Below, in pieces: positions 10,594 through 17,941 of a stretch of DNA of 64,000 bases (within the stretch, counting starts at the first letter, position 1; every line of letters begins with the position of its first letter). The position numbers and the translations under genes were made by a program. The notes under the pieces are model-generated. The model saw only the letters and a list, made by a program, of their open reading frames with translations. It searched no databases and was not told the DNA's origin. The stretch comes from Streptomyces turgidiscabies Car8 (lineage in GTDB: Bacteria > Actinomycetota > Actinomycetes > Streptomycetales > Streptomycetaceae). The stretch lies in contig NZ_AEJB01000361.1 of NCBI RefSeq assembly GCF_000331005.1, forward strand, positions 434,001-498,000, in the 5' to 3' direction.

Positions 10594-11781
10594 ATGGAAT
10601 CTACGCCCGACCAAGCCCACCCTACGAACTCACCGTTGGAGCCCTATCACATCTACCCGGAGGCCAGGTCCTGTCCGGTGGCGAAGGTCAGCCTGTGGAA
10701 CGGCACACCAGCGCACGTGTTCTCCGGGCATGACGAGGTGCGGACCGTGCTACAAGACAGGCGGTTCAGCTCAGACTCGCGACGGCCCAACTTCACCGAA
10801 CTCACTCCGACGCTCCAATCGCAGGCCGCGCAACCGCCGTTTGTACGCACCGACAACCCTGATCATCGGCGCCTACGGGGCACCGTCGCCCGTGAGTTCC
10901 TGCCCAAGCGCATCGAGCTGCTGCGCCCCGCGATCCGCGAGATCGTCCAGGGTGTGCTCGACAGGCTCGCCGAGACCGCACCTCCCCAGGACATGTTCGA
11001 GGCCTTCGCCGTCCCCGTGGCGTCCGCGACCGTCTTCCGGCTGCTGGGGATTCCGGCCGAGGACCGCGCATTGCTCACCCGATGCGTCAAGGGCGTGGTT
11101 TCGGCGGTGGGGAGCGAGGACGAAGGTGCTGAGGTGTTCAGGATACTCGGCGAGTACATCGGCGGCCTCGTCCAAGACTCCTCCGCACTGCCCGAGGACA
11201 GCATGATCCGGCGTTTGGTGGAGGGCCCGTACTCCGCGAAGGAGCTCACCTTCCACGAGGCCATCGGCGTGATCCTCATGCTCATCGTCGGCGGTTACGA
11301 CACGACGGCGAGCACCATTTCGCTGTCCTTGGTGAGTTATGCGCTGCACCCGGAGAAGTTCTCCTTCGTCCACGAACGGCCGGAGCGGATCCCCATGCTC
11401 GTCGAGGAGTTGCTGCGCTATCACACTGTCGCGCAGCTCGGGCTGGGCAGGATCGCCACCGCTGACGTCGAGGTGGGCAGTGTCACGGTGCGGGCCGGCG
11501 AGATGGTGGTGGCCGCGCTCTCGCTGGCCAATCGAGACAAGAGTGTCTTTCCTAACCCGGACAAACTCGACTTCGACCGCCCGTCCGTTCCTCATGTCGG
11601 CTTCGGCTACGGACCACACCAGTGCGTCGGCCAGGCGCTGGCCCGTGTCGAACTTCAAGAGGCCATTCCTGCCGTGATCCGACGACTGCCCGGCCTGCGG
11701 CTCGCCTGCACTCTGGAAGACCTTCCATTCCGGCACGACATGTCCACCTACGGCGTCCATGAGCTGCCTATGACCTGGTGA
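10594..11781 (+). CDS. txtC: Cytochrome P450 TxtC, thaxtomin hydroxylase
   Basis: Bacterial class I cytochrome P450 of 395 residues. Visible motifs: I-helix GGYDTT at ~233, EELLR (ExxR) at ~270-274, and haem loop FGYGPHQCVG with Cys344. In the thaxtomin pathway TxtC hydroxylates the assembled N-methylated diketopiperazine at two carbons, giving thaxtomin A. GAAAGGA precedes the ATG; the gap to txtH is 121 bases, so an internal promoter is possible but co-transcription is likelier. It needs ferredoxin and reductase partners, which are not in the window. The reading frame looks intact, so a fully hydroxylated toxin is predicted if the rest of the pathway is present. Confidence 0.92.
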   Translation: MESTPDQAHPTNSPLEPYHIYPEARSCPVAKVSLWNGTPAHVFSGHDEVRTVLQDRRFSSDSRRPNFTELTPTLQSQAAQPPFVRTDNPDHRRLRGTVAREFLPKRIELLRPAIREIVQGVLDRLAETAPPQDMFEAFAVPVASATVFRLLGIPAEDRALLTRCVKGVVSAVGSEDEGAEVFRILGEYIGGLVQDSSALPEDSMIRRLVEGPYSAKELTFHEAIGVILMLIVGGYDTTASTISLSLVSYALHPEKFSFVHERPERIPMLVEELLRYHTVAQLGLGRIATADVEVGSVTVRAGEMVVAALSLANRDKSVFPNPDKLDFDRPSVPHVGFGYGPHQCVGQALARVELQEAIPAVIRRLPGLRLACTLEDLPFRHDMSTYGVHELPMTW

Positions 11782-11788
11782 CCAGGTC
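11772..11788. repeat. Hairpin spanning the txtC stop codon
   Basis: GACCTGG and CCAGGTC form a perfect 7-bp stem with the TGA stop codon as loop. There is no T-run, so it is a weak terminator candidate. The rest of 11789-12004 shows no gene. Confidence 0.3.
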
Positions 11789-12004
11789 TGCCGCGAGGCG
11801 CACTTCGGGGTCACGACCGGCTGTCCAGCTGCCGCAACATCGCGATCCGGTCGCACTCCATGGCTGTACGCACCTCACCTACAACCTCCACCGGATGACC
11901 GTCATCGCCCGGTGAACGATGACGGCACCCGACGCCCGACAACTGGACCACTCCCCAGCGACAGCCCTGCCACCAGGCCAAACCCTTTTTCAGGGGCAAG
12001 TAGC

Positions 12005-13770
12005 TAAGGGCCCGTAAAGAATCAACACGTTGCTGCGGTCTCTGCAGTGAGGGTCACGCCGTGTGCGGCGGCGTGGACGAGGAGTCCGGCCACGGTGTTG
12101 AGGTGTGCTGCTGGGGGCCGGAGTGTGTGTGCGTGCTGGTCCATCAGCCGCCGGATCTCGCTGGTGGTGTGGCGGATGGTGTCCTTGCTGACGGCGAAGA
12201 GGTGGGCCAGCACGGTAGGCGGCAGGGCGAGGTTTTGGTGCAGCACGGTGACCAGGACCCGGTCGGCCAGGTCGAGTTTGGCTTTGCGGCCGCCGCCCGG
12301 GGCCCGGCGTCGCTCGCCGCCGTCGCGTCGGGCGGCGGGGTCCTGTTTCTGCAGCGTCTGCCAGTCGACGGTCAGGGTCTCAGTCAGCTCGGTCAGTGCG
12401 GTGCAGGTCATGCCGGTCAGCGCGGGATGTGACAGAGCTCCGCGGTCGAAGACCGCCGTCGGCCCGAGTGTTGGTCCGGTGGGGCCTGCCGGGCTGGCGG
12501 GGTGAGGGTGCACGGTGCAGTTCCAGCTGCCCTGAAAGGCATGTCCGGTGACCGGCACTGCGTTTAGCTCCGCATCGCTGACCTTCACACCGATGGGATA
12601 GGCGCCGGTGTCGAGTTCCGCGTGGACGGTGAGACCGGTGCGGGTGGTGGTCGCGGCGATGGACTGCACGACGACCTCGTGGCTGTTCAGCGGTCTGCCG
12701 CGCCAGTTCATGGTGATCCCGGAGAACAGCCGATGCTCCACCTTGTTCCACTTCGATGTGCCTGGCGGCATGTGGCAGACCGTGACGGCCAGGCCGGTCC
12801 GGGCGGCGAACGCAGCCAGCTCGGTCTTGAAGGCCCGGGTGCGATAGCCGTTGGAGCCGCCGGCATCGGCAGTGATCAGCAGACGTCTGGCCTGCGGATA
12901 ATCGAGGCGTCCTTGCCCGTTCCACCAACTGTTGATCGATTCGACCGCGAAGGCTGCGGTGTCGTGATCCGTACCGACGTTCACCCATCCGGTGTTCGCC
13001 GCCAGGTCGTAGATGCCGTAGGGCAGGGCCTTGCCCAGTGCATCACCGGGGAAGTCATGGACGTCAACCCGCACGGGCTCACCGGCCGGCCGCCATTGAC
13101 GTCCCGCGTTCTTGAACTCCCCGACGACTTCCTTCTTTTTCGTGTCCACACTGACCACCGGCTCGCCGTCCGCCTGATGGTCCTTGACCTGGCCGTTGAT
13201 GTACCGGAACTGCGCATCCCGGTCGGGGTGTTGAGCGCCCTCAAGGGTCTTGGCATTGGCCTGCAGACTGAAACCGTTCTCCCGCAGCAGCCTGCCCACG
13301 GTCGGCGCCGAGGCGGCATGGCCCTGGCTCGTCAGCTCCCCGGCCAGAGACCGCAGCGACCTGGTCGTCCACCGCAGCGGCGACATCGGATCGCCCCGCT
13401 CATCCGGCTCGACCAGCGCCAGCAGAGCTGGAACGAGCAGCGGGTCAAGCTCCTCGGCGCTCTTGCGACCGCCGCCGGCCCGGCGCACCCGGCCATCGGG
13501 CAATGGGTCCTCACCGCCCTCCAGCTCGAAGACCCCCTTGCGCACCGTCGTCTCGCTCACCCCTGCGGATTGGGCGACGGCCCGGACCCCGCCGTGGCCC
13601 AGCAGCCGGGCCTCGGCGGCCAGCGCCAGCCGCTGCTGCCGCTCATTCAGATGAGGTAACAACACCCCAAGCTTCAGGGCAAGTTGGTCACGAACCTCGT
13701 TCGGTATGGGCATACCACACCAACGACAGGCAGACCGGGAAGCAACGTGTTGATTCTTTACGTGCCCTTA
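12005..13770 (-). mobile_element. ISAzo13-type insertion sequence, complete
   Basis: A 1766-bp element bounded by 29-bp terminal inverted repeats (12005-12033 and 13742-13770) that differ at one base. The shared part begins TAAGGG and ends AACACGTTGC. The outermost TA on both sides may be a duplicated target dinucleotide. It encodes one intact transposase. Its right end cuts the phosphotransferase-like gene at 13771, but the missing half is not on the other side, so a deletion accompanied or followed insertion. Confidence 0.88.
12022..13713 (-). CDS. ISAzo13-family transposase
   Basis: 563 residues. The N-terminal helix-turn-helix region is followed by the ISAzo13 catalytic core: SLQANAKTLEG, HPDRDAQFRYIN, VSVDTKKKEVVGEFKN, LLITADAGGSNGYR, CHMPPGTSKWNKVEHRLF and MNWRGRPL, holding the conserved acidic residues of this DDE family. 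After about residue 400 there is a second helical DNA-binding-like domain, which also occurs on its own as a relic at 62.9-63.3 kb. No frameshift or stop is seen, so the element should be active. It runs opposite to the toxin operon. Confidence 0.9.
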   Translation of the reverse strand: MPIPNEVRDQLALKLGVLLPHLNERQQRLALAAEARLLGHGGVRAVAQSAGVSETTVRKGVFELEGGEDPLPDGRVRRAGGGRKSAEELDPLLVPALLALVEPDERGDPMSPLRWTTRSLRSLAGELTSQGHAASAPTVGRLLRENGFSLQANAKTLEGAQHPDRDAQFRYINGQVKDHQADGEPVVSVDTKKKEVVGEFKNAGRQWRPAGEPVRVDVHDFPGDALGKALPYGIYDLAANTGWVNVGTDHDTAAFAVESINSWWNGQGRLDYPQARRLLITADAGGSNGYRTRAFKTELAAFAARTGLAVTVCHMPPGTSKWNKVEHRLFSGITMNWRGRPLNSHEVVVQSIAATTTRTGLTVHAELDTGAYPIGVKVSDAELNAVPVTGHAFQGSWNCTVHPHPASPAGPTGPTLGPTAVFDRGALSHPALTGMTCTALTELTETLTVDWQTLQKQDPAARRDGGERRRAPGGGRKAKLDLADRVLVTVLHQNLALPPTVLAHLFAVSKDTIRHTTSEIRRLMDQHAHTLRPPAAHLNTVAGLLVHAAAHGVTLTAETAATC

Positions 13771-14130
13771 GTGAACGGCCCGCAGGTCGCCGTGGACGAT
13801 GCGGTTGCCGTGGGCGAGGCCGGGCCAGACGGCTTCGAGTTCGGCGAGCTGCTCCAGGCGGTCACGGGCGGCGCGGGCGAGGTCGGTCCACCAGGAGTCC
13901 GGCAGCTGGGGGACCGGGCCGTTGGAAAGGACCGGCTCATCGACACGCGCCGACAGTTCCGCCCGGTAGGCGGTGGTGTCGTCGACGGCGTCGTGGACGA
14001 CCAGGCGCACGGGCCGGTGGCCATACAGGTCGCCGAAGGCGTGCCGGGCATCGACGGCACCATCCCACACCTTCCCCGACGCCTTGTCCTCCGGTGTGAG
14101 GAGAACGGGCGGAACCGGCTGGCCAACCAA
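13771..14130 (-). pseudogene. Phosphotransferase-like gene fragment cut by the IS
   Basis: Minus-strand reading with the block EDKASGKVWDGAVDARHAFGD, RAELSARVDEPV and a terminal VHGDL, the aminoglycoside/choline-kinase type HGD motif. It is the same family as the pseudogene at 37.4-38.3 kb, matching it over about 100 residues. The N-terminus before EDKASGK is missing and the protein runs into the terminal repeat of the adjacent IS right after HGDL, losing the catalytic loop and the metal-binding Asp region. A dead fragment. Confidence 0.7.
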
Positions 14131-14349
14131 GCGCGCCGTGGTGACTCATCGGGACACGTACGAGACTCGACGGGGACACCGATAGGACGCCGGCTGACGC
14201 TTGTGTACCTCTTGAAGTTCTGCGCACGTCCTCACGGTGTCTCGCGCATGCCCCGGCAGGGCCGCACTGGCGTCGCACACAGAGCCTTCGGAGGACTCAT
14301 CTGTGCAGGGATGCCGGGTGGTGTCTCCTAGGAGACATGATCGGGACAC

Positions 14350-14612
14350 CACAGGGACGTCGTCGTACTTCGCTGCGCCTCTTCCAGAAGGGCCCGGCTG
14401 GCGCTTCCGCCGACGGAGCAGCTGTTGGCGCGGGCCGCGAGTATCGAGGCGAAGTGGATCATGCACCCCGCAGAGGTCTCGGCCGAGGAGGTCAAGGCCA
14501 CCCAGAAGTCGCGGAAGACCACGACGCGTTGGTGGCGAAGCTCGTCGCTAACTGGCCGGACGTCCCCGAGAAGCGCAAGGCCGAACTCGGTCGCCTCCTG
14601 ACTGGCCCCTGA
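14350..14612 (+). pseudogene. Frameshifted small gene relic
   Basis: No family recognised. Two plus-strand frames look coding one after the other: first a stretch with PPTEQLLARAASIEAKW and HPAEVSAEEVKATQKS, then, after a shift near 14515, ALVAKLVANWPDVPEKRK ending in GRLLTGP* at 14612. The stop is 18 bases before a strong terminator, which supports a real former gene. The 5' end is not clear. The stretch 14131-14349 holds nothing I can support. Confidence 0.4.
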
Positions 14613-14629
14613 TACGACTCCTGATGCAA

Positions 14630-14661
14630 CGAAAACGCCCCGGCTCACCGGGGCGTTTTCG
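14630..14661. terminator. Strong bidirectional intrinsic terminator
   Basis: A perfect 14-bp stem, CGAAAACGCCCCGG with its complement, around a CTCA loop. A-run and T-run flanks make it work on both strands. It separates the plus-strand relic ending at 14612 from the minus-strand small gene ending at 14676. Confidence 0.85.
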
Positions 14662-14675
14662 TGTGTGCGCTCAGG

Positions 14676-14837
14676 TCAGCGCAGGCCGTCTGTGTCGTCG
14701 TACTCTTCGCCGACTGGGAGTGGCCGACGCTCGTCTCCTGGGTCCTCGCTGTAGATGACCGCGGAGACCGCGCTGTCGTAGGCATCATTGAGGGCGTTAC
14801 CGCTTGTGCCGAGCATGTTCTCCCAGTCGATTCCCAT
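14676..14837 (-). CDS. Small acidic protein, 53 residues
   Basis: Unrecognised. Starts MGIDWENMLGTSGN and ends EEYDDTDGLR; strongly acidic with typical Streptomyces codon use. It starts 10 bases after the end of the relic at 14848 on the same strand, as in an operon, and finishes just before the bidirectional terminator. A possible ribosome site, CTCGGGGG, precedes the ATG. Small acidic genes like this occur in Streptomyces integrative elements, but no function can be read. Confidence 0.5.
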   Translation of the reverse strand: MGIDWENMLGTSGNALNDAYDSAVSAVIYSEDPGDERRPLPVGEEYDDTDGLR

Positions 14838-14847
14838 GCCCCCGAGA

Positions 14848-15127
14848 TTAGCTGTACCGCTTGAGGATCTCGGCGCTGCGGGCGTTGAGCTCGTCAGCCC
14901 GGGCGAAGATCGCGGGTTCCGCTTCAGGGGTGCTGTGCCGGTCGTCGAGCTGGCCTCGGCATGGGATCAGGAGCAACAGCTGAGACGAAGGCGCTCTCGG
15001 TCATGGTCGTCATCGTCTGAATGAGGACCGATAGGGACGAGACCTGCATCGAGGTGTACTGGTCTGTGCGCCCTCCACCCGGCGCGGCTCCTACGATCAC
15101 CAGGTCTTCGCCGCCACCCCGACCCAC
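14848..15127 (-). pseudogene. Frameshifted hypothetical gene relic
   Basis: Two minus-strand frames read consecutively: YTSMQVSSLSVLIQTMTTMTESAF in the upstream part, then, after a shift near 14955, AIFARADELNARSAEILKRYS* in the downstream part. Both halves look coding and the second ends just before the small gene at 14837. No family recognised. 15128-15513 shows only broken minus-strand reading and nothing I can name. Confidence 0.4.
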
Positions 15128-15513
15128 ACACCTTCCGTCTCACCCCATACTCGAGAAGCCGATGCCTGAGTTGGACTGCCTCTAGATGGTCCACGGTGTC
15201 AACGGTCACGCTCCTCGCGTCTGGATGCCCGCCGAACCGGCGTCGACCACCGCGATGGGCTGAAGGCACGACTGGGACACCATCCACGCGGCCGGTTTCT
15301 CGCCGAACAGCCCCCTTCCGGGAAGCCGGTCGTTACCGTGGGGAGCTGCACCTGCGACATCCCAGCGGCCGGCGATCGAGAAAGCCGAGCGCGGCATCAC
15401 GTGCACGCACAAGGGAACGTGGCGGCCTGCCTCCCGGTAGTTGACATAGCAGTGGGGCTTGGTGTGCCACCCCGCGCACACCGGGCCCCACTGTCGTCAG
15501 CTCGCGCCGACTG

Positions 15514-15690
15514 AAGCCTCGCGACTGCCACGTCGATCCGTGCCGACGTCCGCTCACGGCCCAGTACCTGCACCGACTCGAACAGCGGCAGCCCCACCAT
15601 CCTGCCCGTCACCGCGACCCGGACCGGCGCCTGTTCCCGTGCGCCGGTCCTGCCTCGCCCGATCTTCCCCGCGGCCCAGTCGTCCCACAC
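15514..15690 (-). pseudogene. C-terminal relic resembling glutamyl-tRNA synthetase
   Basis: The minus strand encodes [19 protein letters not shown] followed by [10 protein letters not shown]. This looks like the anticodon-binding C-terminus of GltX (the family has a [19 protein letters not shown] block). Nothing of the catalytic domain (HIGH or KMSKR) is visible upstream, and downstream the frame runs into low-complexity residues. It is a relic of a duplicated or transferred gltX, not the housekeeping copy. 15691-16033 holds no recognisable gene. Confidence 0.4.
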
Positions 15691-16033
15691 CTCATCCGGT
15701 GCGGGGTTCTGGCGCGTGCGGGGACGTCAGCACAGAGTGGCGCCTCGAAGCGCTTGGTGATCAAGTGAGGCAGAGGCGTCACAGGCATGTCGTACACGAT
15801 GAGGTACGACAGTCCGGCCGCGATTGATTCGGACCCGAGTGGCGATGGACCGCCAGGCAAGTAGTGACACGAATTGGACAGCGATAGACCTGATTGACTA
15901 GTTGATGCACGAGTCGATAGGCTTTTCAGATAAGCCTTGATAGGCGAACCGGGGAGACGCTACTCGTGAGAACTTGACATGCGCCGGGAACCGACTCGAC
16001 ATCATCGCCATTCGCGCTGTCCAGGATCACTAG

Positions 16034-16180
16034 AACGAAACCCGCTTCGAGAGAGACCAGGCCAACCCCAGCCCGACCGTGCCGCGGCTCATCACTGAAG
16101 AGCTCCACAGCCGACGCCGAATCCGGGCCGTGATCGCCAAGATCACCGACACCGAAACCGAGGCATCCCATGACCAGCCC
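16034..16180 (+). pseudogene. 3' relic preceding the excisionase-like gene
   Basis: Just after a TAG, one plus frame reads FERDQANPSPTVPRLITEEL, then SRRRIRAVIAKITDTETEAS, overlapping the start of the HTH gene at 16170. It looks like the C-terminal tail of a gene that lost its 5' part. The block is of a kind seen before xis in Streptomyces integrative elements, but that is from memory and uncertain. Confidence 0.35.
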
Positions 16181-16439
16181 CCCGGCCGAGGACTCCCCCC
16201 ACCTCACCGTCGCCGAACTGGCCAAGCGCTGGAAGACCACCCCGAACGGCATCCGAATCCGCCGCCATCGAGGTCGCGCCCCGAAGGGCTTCAAGAGCGG
16301 AATCCAAGTGCTCTTCCCGCTCTCCGAGGTCGAGGCGTGGGAGGCCAAGCGGATGGCTGAAGACAAGCCCTCCCACCGCGGCACGACGGTCGAGCACCGT
16401 CCGGCCGAGCCGCTCCGCGCCCGCCGCGCGAAGGCCTAG
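16170..16439 (+). CDS. Excisionase-like HTH DNA-binding protein
   Basis: 89 residues. LTVAELAKRWKTTPNGIRIRR followed by a basic stretch and VLFPLSEVEAWEAKR fits the winged helix of MerR/excisionase-type proteins, where a helix-turn-helix is followed by a wing and an (A/V)xxWE helix. CCGAGG precedes the ATG. Such genes normally sit next to an integrase in actinomycete integrative elements. None is found here (16440-17011 has no supported gene), so this is probably an orphan from a decayed element. Confidence 0.6.
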   Translation: MTSPPAEDSPHLTVAELAKRWKTTPNGIRIRRHRGRAPKGFKSGIQVLFPLSEVEAWEAKRMAEDKPSHRGTTVEHRPAEPLRARRAKA

Positions 16440-17011
16440 CACCCCCTGAAAACGCCGAAGGGCCGCTCCGACTTGCCGGCCTCTACCGTTGTGAGCGCGG
16501 GGCGGACGAGCGGCCTACCCCTGACGCCGCCTCCGCTTTGCAGGCGCCTGAAAACCCAGCAATACGCCCGCGTCCGGCAGGTCGTACGGCGGAGCCAGGC
16601 GCTGCCGCGGTCCCGATCCTCCTCCTCTGTCCGAGGCAGCCGCTGCTCAATCAGCCGCTTCAGGCGAGCGTGGGCGGCAGCGGCTTCAGCGTCCTCTCCG
16701 ATGCACCTCGCGAGTGCCCGCATGGTTGCCCGCGCCTGGTGTCGGCGGCGGCTGAAGTCTGGTTCTGGATCACTTTCAGTGCCAGAGCCACGGAGGGTCA
16801 CCACACTCGCGATCATGAACGGCCTCGCGGCGAGGAGGACTCGTTTACCTGTTGACTGAACTACTCAGGGAGTTTGCGCAGTTCAGGAGACATGGGCTGC
16901 AGGATTACCGAGGCTATAGATCGGCATGGAATGGGCGTAGAAGCGGATACTGAGGGGCCGGAGGGCACTGCAGTTGGCTGCTCGCTGGCCCCGCGCCGTG
17001 ACGCAGGTAGG
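16440..17011. other. No supported gene
   Basis: Both strands have open frames, but none looks like protein over its length. A minus-strand stretch around 16550-16780 (ARLKRLIEQRLPRTEEEDRD) may be a worn coding relic. No integrase is found. Confidence 0.4.
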
Positions 17012-17887
17012 TCAGATCGGTCCTTCGCACGTGTCGATCCAGTGCGCGAGGAGGCTCTTGGCTGCGAGGCGTTCCAGTGCCTGCTGGACAGTCATCTCGT
17101 CGGACGCCACGTGGGTGGCCGTGTTACGGACGGTCATGTTGAGTCCGGGCACGTACTTGGACAGACCGTTCTGCATAGAGATGACCGTGCGGTCGCTCGG
17201 GTCCCCGGGCCACGTCAGTATCGGACTCCGGGCGTTGAAGACCTTCTCGTAGACGTTGGTGGCGTCCATGTCGGCCAGCCCGGTGCGGGTCTTCAGCTGG
17301 GAGGTGAGGGTTTCGGCGGCGCTTTGTACGGCGAGACGGAAGTGGCCATCGAGCCAAAGCTTCCGGGCGGCTTCCCAGATCGTCGGGTGCATCGCCTCCA
17401 CTCCGGTAGTCGGAGGGAGTTCAGCCTCCGCCTTGTCAGTCAGCGCCTCCAGGCGGCCCAAGATCTGCTCTGCGGAGTCGAGCACGTCACCCGGTTCCAG
17501 CAGCGGCTTCGGCGTGGTGACGGTCCTCCAAGTCGCGATCGGGTCCACGGGCTCGGGGAAGCCGGTGACGCCTATGTACATCCGGGTCAGGCCGGGGGCC
17601 GCCGACGCGCGGCCAGCTGCGCGTGCCACCCGGTCTGTGGCGGCCTGCAGCTCTTCAGGCGGCACGCCTTCCCGGGCGACCGCCGCAGGCAGGAGACCAC
17701 GCCCGAAGCGAGCGTCCTTCGTCTCCATGTGGAGCTCCATGAATGCCTTGAAGGAGTTCTTGAACTCGGTCACGGCTTCGGTGGTCTTGCGGAGGTACTC
17801 GGGGTTCCGGGCAGCGTCCCTGCTGCTGATCGTGTCACGTGCCTGGCAGATTGTTGCCCGAGTAGGGGCAGAGCCGGCGGAGTTCAC
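17012..17887 (-). CDS. TIGR02391 (Ymh-type) protein
   Basis: 291 residues. The C-terminal third carries the TIGR02391/Ymh pattern: HPTIWEAARKLWLDGHFRLAV, a helical stretch with TGLADMDATNVYEKVF, a PILTW block, QNGLSKYVPG and finally RNTATH followed by ALERLAAKSLLAHWID. The R-N-x3-H end resembles HEPN-type domains found in phage-defence and RNA-cleaving proteins, though ribonuclease activity is inference. It is the third gene of an apparent operon after the EACC1-like and caspase genes, starting 54 bases beyond the caspase stop. The N-terminal 140 residues are unrecognised. The GTG start is not backed by a strong ribosome site. Confidence 0.65.
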   Translation of the reverse strand: MNSAGSAPTRATICQARDTISSRDAARNPEYLRKTTEAVTEFKNSFKAFMELHMETKDARFGRGLLPAAVAREGVPPEELQAATDRVARAAGRASAAPGLTRMYIGVTGFPEPVDPIATWRTVTTPKPLLEPGDVLDSAEQILGRLEALTDKAEAELPPTTGVEAMHPTIWEAARKLWLDGHFRLAVQSAAETLTSQLKTRTGLADMDATNVYEKVFNARSPILTWPGDPSDRTVISMQNGLSKYVPGLNMTVRNTATHVASDEMTVQQALERLAAKSLLAHWIDTCEGPI

Positions 17888-17941
17888 GGAACAGGCTACG
17901 GAGTACGGCGCCGCCGCTGAGCAGAGAAGGCGAAGGGCGGG

